Shown here: positions 13,752 to 15,716 of the stretch, piece by piece
Position numbering within the stretch: the stretch's first letter is position 1
Layout of the letters: the number at the start of each line of letters is the position of its first letter
Assembly: GCA_946221025.1 (NCBI GenBank)
Contig: CAMIMS010000041.1
Location: forward strand, 1-15,716
DNA from: an uncultured Pseudoclavibacter sp.
GTDB lineage: Bacteria; Actinomycetota; Actinomycetes; Actinomycetales; Microbacteriaceae
Direction: 5' to 3'
DNA length: 15,716 bases
Notes under the pieces: model-generated
Seen by the model: the letters and a program-made list of their open reading frames with translations, nothing else
What the model was told of the DNA's origin: nothing
The model's database searches: none
Translations under genes and position numbers: made by a program

Positions 13752-14909
13752 TTAGCGGTCGCGCTCGATGGCGGTTCGTGCGAACTGTTCGAGCGCGGTC
13801 TTTTCTTCTCCGTCGGGAAGCGGTTCGAGCGCTTCAATGGCGCGCTCAACCCAGCGCTCGGCTTCCAGGCGGGTGCGCTCGGTCACGGCGTGGTCGCGAA
13901 GCTCGGCGATGATGCCGTCGATCTCCTCATCGGATGCGGGTGCCGGCGCGCCAGTTTCGGCCGCCTCGGCGACGGCATCGGCGGTGTTGCCGGTCGCCTC
14001 GTCACGCGTGGGGATGCGGCGGATGCGCGCGGTGCCGGCAACGCGCCCGCGGATGCGCTCGAGGAGGTCCCGCGCGTCCGCGTCACCGTTTTGCGCATCC
14101 TGTTCGAGCAGCAGCACCGGCAGCGTTTCCACGCCCGCGCGAAGGTCGGTTCCGGCGAGCTTGCCAGTGGCTTCGGTCTTCGGCGAGAGGTCGATGACGT
14201 CATCGGCGATCTGGAATGCGACGCCGACGTGCTCGCCATAGTGGGCGAGGTGGTCGACGTAGTCGCGGGGAGCGTTCGCGCAGATCGCGCCGCAGCGTGC
14301 GGCTGCGGCGATGAGGGAGCCCGTCTTATCGGCCAGCACGGCGATGTAATGCTGGATGCGGTCAGCACCACCCTGTGGGCCGACGGTTTCGCGGAGCTGT
14401 CCGAGCACGAGACGCTCGAACGTGTCGGCCTGCAACTTGATGGTCTCTTCGCCAAGGTCGGAGAACATGAGGCTGGAGCGCGCGAAGAGCAGGTCTCCCG
14501 CGAGGATCGCGACGGAGTTCGACCAGTGGATGTGGGCTGCGGTCACGCCGCGGCGAAGGTCTGCCTCATCCATGACGTCGTCGTGGTAGAGCGAGGCGAG
14601 GTGCGTGAGCTCGATGGCCGCTGCCGCTTTGACGACGTCGTCGTTGCCGGGGTTCTCACCGAAGCGGCTGGTGAGGAGGGTCAGTACCGGGCGCAGGCGC
14701 TTGCCGCCCGCCTGCAGGAGGTAGGTGGTCGCCTCGGCGGGGAGCGCGTCGGAGTAGTTGAGCTCCTCGCGCATGAGCGCCTCGACGCGCTCCAGGCCAT
14801 CTTCGAGCTGGGTTCGCAGCTCGTTGGAGGTCGCGCCGGAGATGAACGGGTTCGCGGAGGCCGTGACGGGTGTGCGGCGAACCGGGTGCGGGTCGCGAAG
14901 ATCGGTCAC
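13752..14909 (-). CDS. Long-chain polyprenyl diphosphate synthase (menaquinone side chain)
   Basis: A 385-residue trans-prenyltransferase that condenses isopentenyl diphosphate onto an allylic primer. Motifs: GGKRLRP (68-74), the first aspartate-rich motif DDVMD (110-114) followed by LRRG, KTGSL (195-199), and the second motif DDVID (236-240). The residues four and five before the first motif are Ser and Ala, not aromatic, which in this family goes with long products (heptaprenyl or longer). I choose GTG at 14909 because AAGGA lies 7 nt upstream and the protein then begins like its relatives. The frame is open back to an ATG at 15089, inside menG, but that extension looks non-coding. Residues about 295-327 are an Ala/Pro/Glu-rich insertion. 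The menG gene is upstream. Confidence 0.92.
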   Translation of the reverse strand: MTDLRDPHPVRRTPVTASANPFISGATSNELRTQLEDGLERVEALMREELNYSDALPAEATTYLLQAGGKRLRPVLTLLTSRFGENPGNDDVVKAAAAIELTHLASLYHDDVMDEADLRRGVTAAHIHWSNSVAILAGDLLFARSSLMFSDLGEETIKLQADTFERLVLGQLRETVGPQGGADRIQHYIAVLADKTGSLIAAAARCGAICANAPRDYVDHLAHYGEHVGVAFQIADDVIDLSPKTEATGKLAGTDLRAGVETLPVLLLEQDAQNGDADARDLLERIRGRVAGTARIRRIPTRDEATGNTADAVAEAAETGAPAPASDEEIDGIIAELRDHAVTERTRLEAERWVERAIEALEPLPDGEEKTALEQFARTAIERDR

Positions 14910-15006
14910 GGGGTTTCCTTCTCGTCTGGCTGGGCTTTTGGCGGCTGATGCGGATTCGCGTCGCGCGTCTCGCTTCATCCGGTCGTATGCGTTCTGCGGA
15001 GGATCG

Positions 15007-15705
15007 TTAGGCCGGAACCATTCCTCGGTGCAGCGCGACCATACCGAAGCTGAGGTTTCGGTACTGAACGCGCACGAATCCGGCGTCACGCATCCATCCC
15101 GCGAGGGTGCGCTGATCTGCCCACGCGTCGATTGACTGGTCGAGGTATTCGTAGGCCTCGGGGTCTGAGCTTGCCAGGCGCGCGAGGCGTGGGATGACGC
15201 GGGTGTTCCACTCGTCGTAGAAACGGTGGGCGAGGCGGTTTTGCGGAGTGGAGAACTCGCAGATCACCACGCGGCCGCCGGGGCGGGTGACGCGAACCAT
15301 TTCGCGGAGGGCCGCGTGCGGGTCGTTGAAGTTGCGGATGCCGAACGAGACGGTGGTCGCATCGAAGCTGTTGTCGTCGAACGGCAGGTTCGTCGCGTCG
15401 CCCTGCACGAACGTGATGCCGCGGTTGCCGTGGCGGCGGCGGGCTTCGTTCAGCATGCCCTGCGAGAAGTCGAGCGCGGTGACGCGGGCGCCATCTTTGG
15501 CGTAGCGGGCGGACATCTCCCCGGTGCCGGCGGCAAGGTCGAGCACGTCTTCGCCGGTGTGCGCGGCGACGGCTTCTTGGGTCTTGTGCCGCCAGATCGC
15601 ATCAGCGCCGAAGGTCATGATCGTGTTCATCCGGTCGTACTGCGGTGAGACGCGATCAAACATCGACGACACCTGATCTGGATTCTTCGAAAGGTCAGGC
15701 TTCAT
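15007..15705 (-). CDS. menG: Demethylmenaquinone methyltransferase
   Basis: A 232-residue SAM-dependent C-methyltransferase that performs the last step of menaquinone synthesis. The UbiE/MenG signature FDRVSPQYDRMNTIMTFG is at 16-33. The SAM-binding VLDLAAGTGEMS (54-65) is followed by ALDFSQGML (77-85), GDATNLPF (102-109) and RVTRPGGRVVICEFSTP (138-154). Length is normal. The ATG at 15705 is 11 bases from the window edge, so the ribosome binding site and any earlier start cannot be judged, but the N-terminus (MKPDLSKNPDQVSSMFDRV) begins as the family does. It is 97 bp upstream of the polyprenyl synthase, probably the same operon; this gap shows no structure I recognise. Confidence 0.95.
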   Translation of the reverse strand: MKPDLSKNPDQVSSMFDRVSPQYDRMNTIMTFGADAIWRHKTQEAVAAHTGEDVLDLAAGTGEMSARYAKDGARVTALDFSQGMLNEARRRHGNRGITFVQGDATNLPFDDNSFDATTVSFGIRNFNDPHAALREMVRVTRPGGRVVICEFSTPQNRLAHRFYDEWNTRVIPRLARLASSDPEAYEYLDQSIDAWADQRTLAGWMRDAGFVRVQYRNLSFGMVALHRGMVPA

Positions 15706-15716
15706 CGGAGCGAGTC

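Noticed and set aside
13752..15089. 445-residue version of the polyprenyl synthase starting at ATG 15089
   Set aside because: Its first 60 residues overlap the end of menG and have no family similarity. GTG 14909 has an AAGGA site at the right distance and gives a family-like N-terminus.

Overview
The window is an ordinary-looking chromosomal segment of a high-GC Gram-positive bacterium (Actinomycetota). The best fit is Micrococcales, probably Microbacteriaceae. This rests on the high GC content, menaquinone genes (menG plus a long-chain polyprenyl diphosphate synthase), an FprA-type ferredoxin reductase, a tRNA-Thr(GGT)/tRNA-Met(CAT) pair, TAnnnT -10 boxes placed for leaderless transcripts, and a threefold excess of the hexamer GGATGC/GCATCC. 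No insertion sequence, phage gene, CRISPR array or integrase is visible. The family placement is inference; I cannot search databases here.

Layout. (1) 1-1100: the 3' part of a DUF4190-like membrane protein (+), a shared bidirectional terminator, then tRNA-Met and tRNA-Thr (-). (2) 1096-3614 (-): a membrane-anchored M23 cell-wall peptidase with an unusual cytoplasmic tail containing an array of about 100 residues of tyrosine heptads, preceded by an inositol-monophosphatase-family gene. A good promoter in front of the M23 gene carries three GTNAC half-sites phased at 11 and 22 bp. (3) 3615-4071: tRNA-Tyr(GTA) (+) and a long hairpin. (4) 4072-9745 (-): a four-gene catabolic cluster in the order MFS transporter, amidohydrolase (Xaa-Pro dipeptidase-like), M20D aminoacylase/hippurate-hydrolase type, amidase-signature enzyme. 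(5) 9978-11962 (+): yajQ (probably leaderless) and a cardiolipin synthase 5 bp behind it. (6) 11963-12369: a gene-free convergent region with terminator hairpins and an unexplained fold of about 63 nt with roughly 21 base pairs. (7) 12370-15705 (-): menG, polyprenyl diphosphate synthase, fprA.

How the genes fit together. The MFS protein plus three metal- or serine-dependent amide-bond hydrolases of unrelated folds look like an uptake-and-cleavage route for an N-acyl, amide or dipeptide compound. The substrate cannot be read from sequence. The last two genes overlap by ATGA, while a terminator-like hairpin and a perfect 16-bp palindrome sit between the amidohydrolase and M20 genes, so the cluster may be transcribed at two levels. 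The menG and polyprenyl synthase genes supply the methylation and side chain of menaquinone, and fprA provides ferredoxin/NADP+ redox exchange.

The items most worth a second look are the tyrosine-heptad tail of the M23 protein and its phased GTNAC promoter, the folded element at 12208-12271, and the three-hydrolase operon. I see no clear case for a wholly new defence or mobile system.
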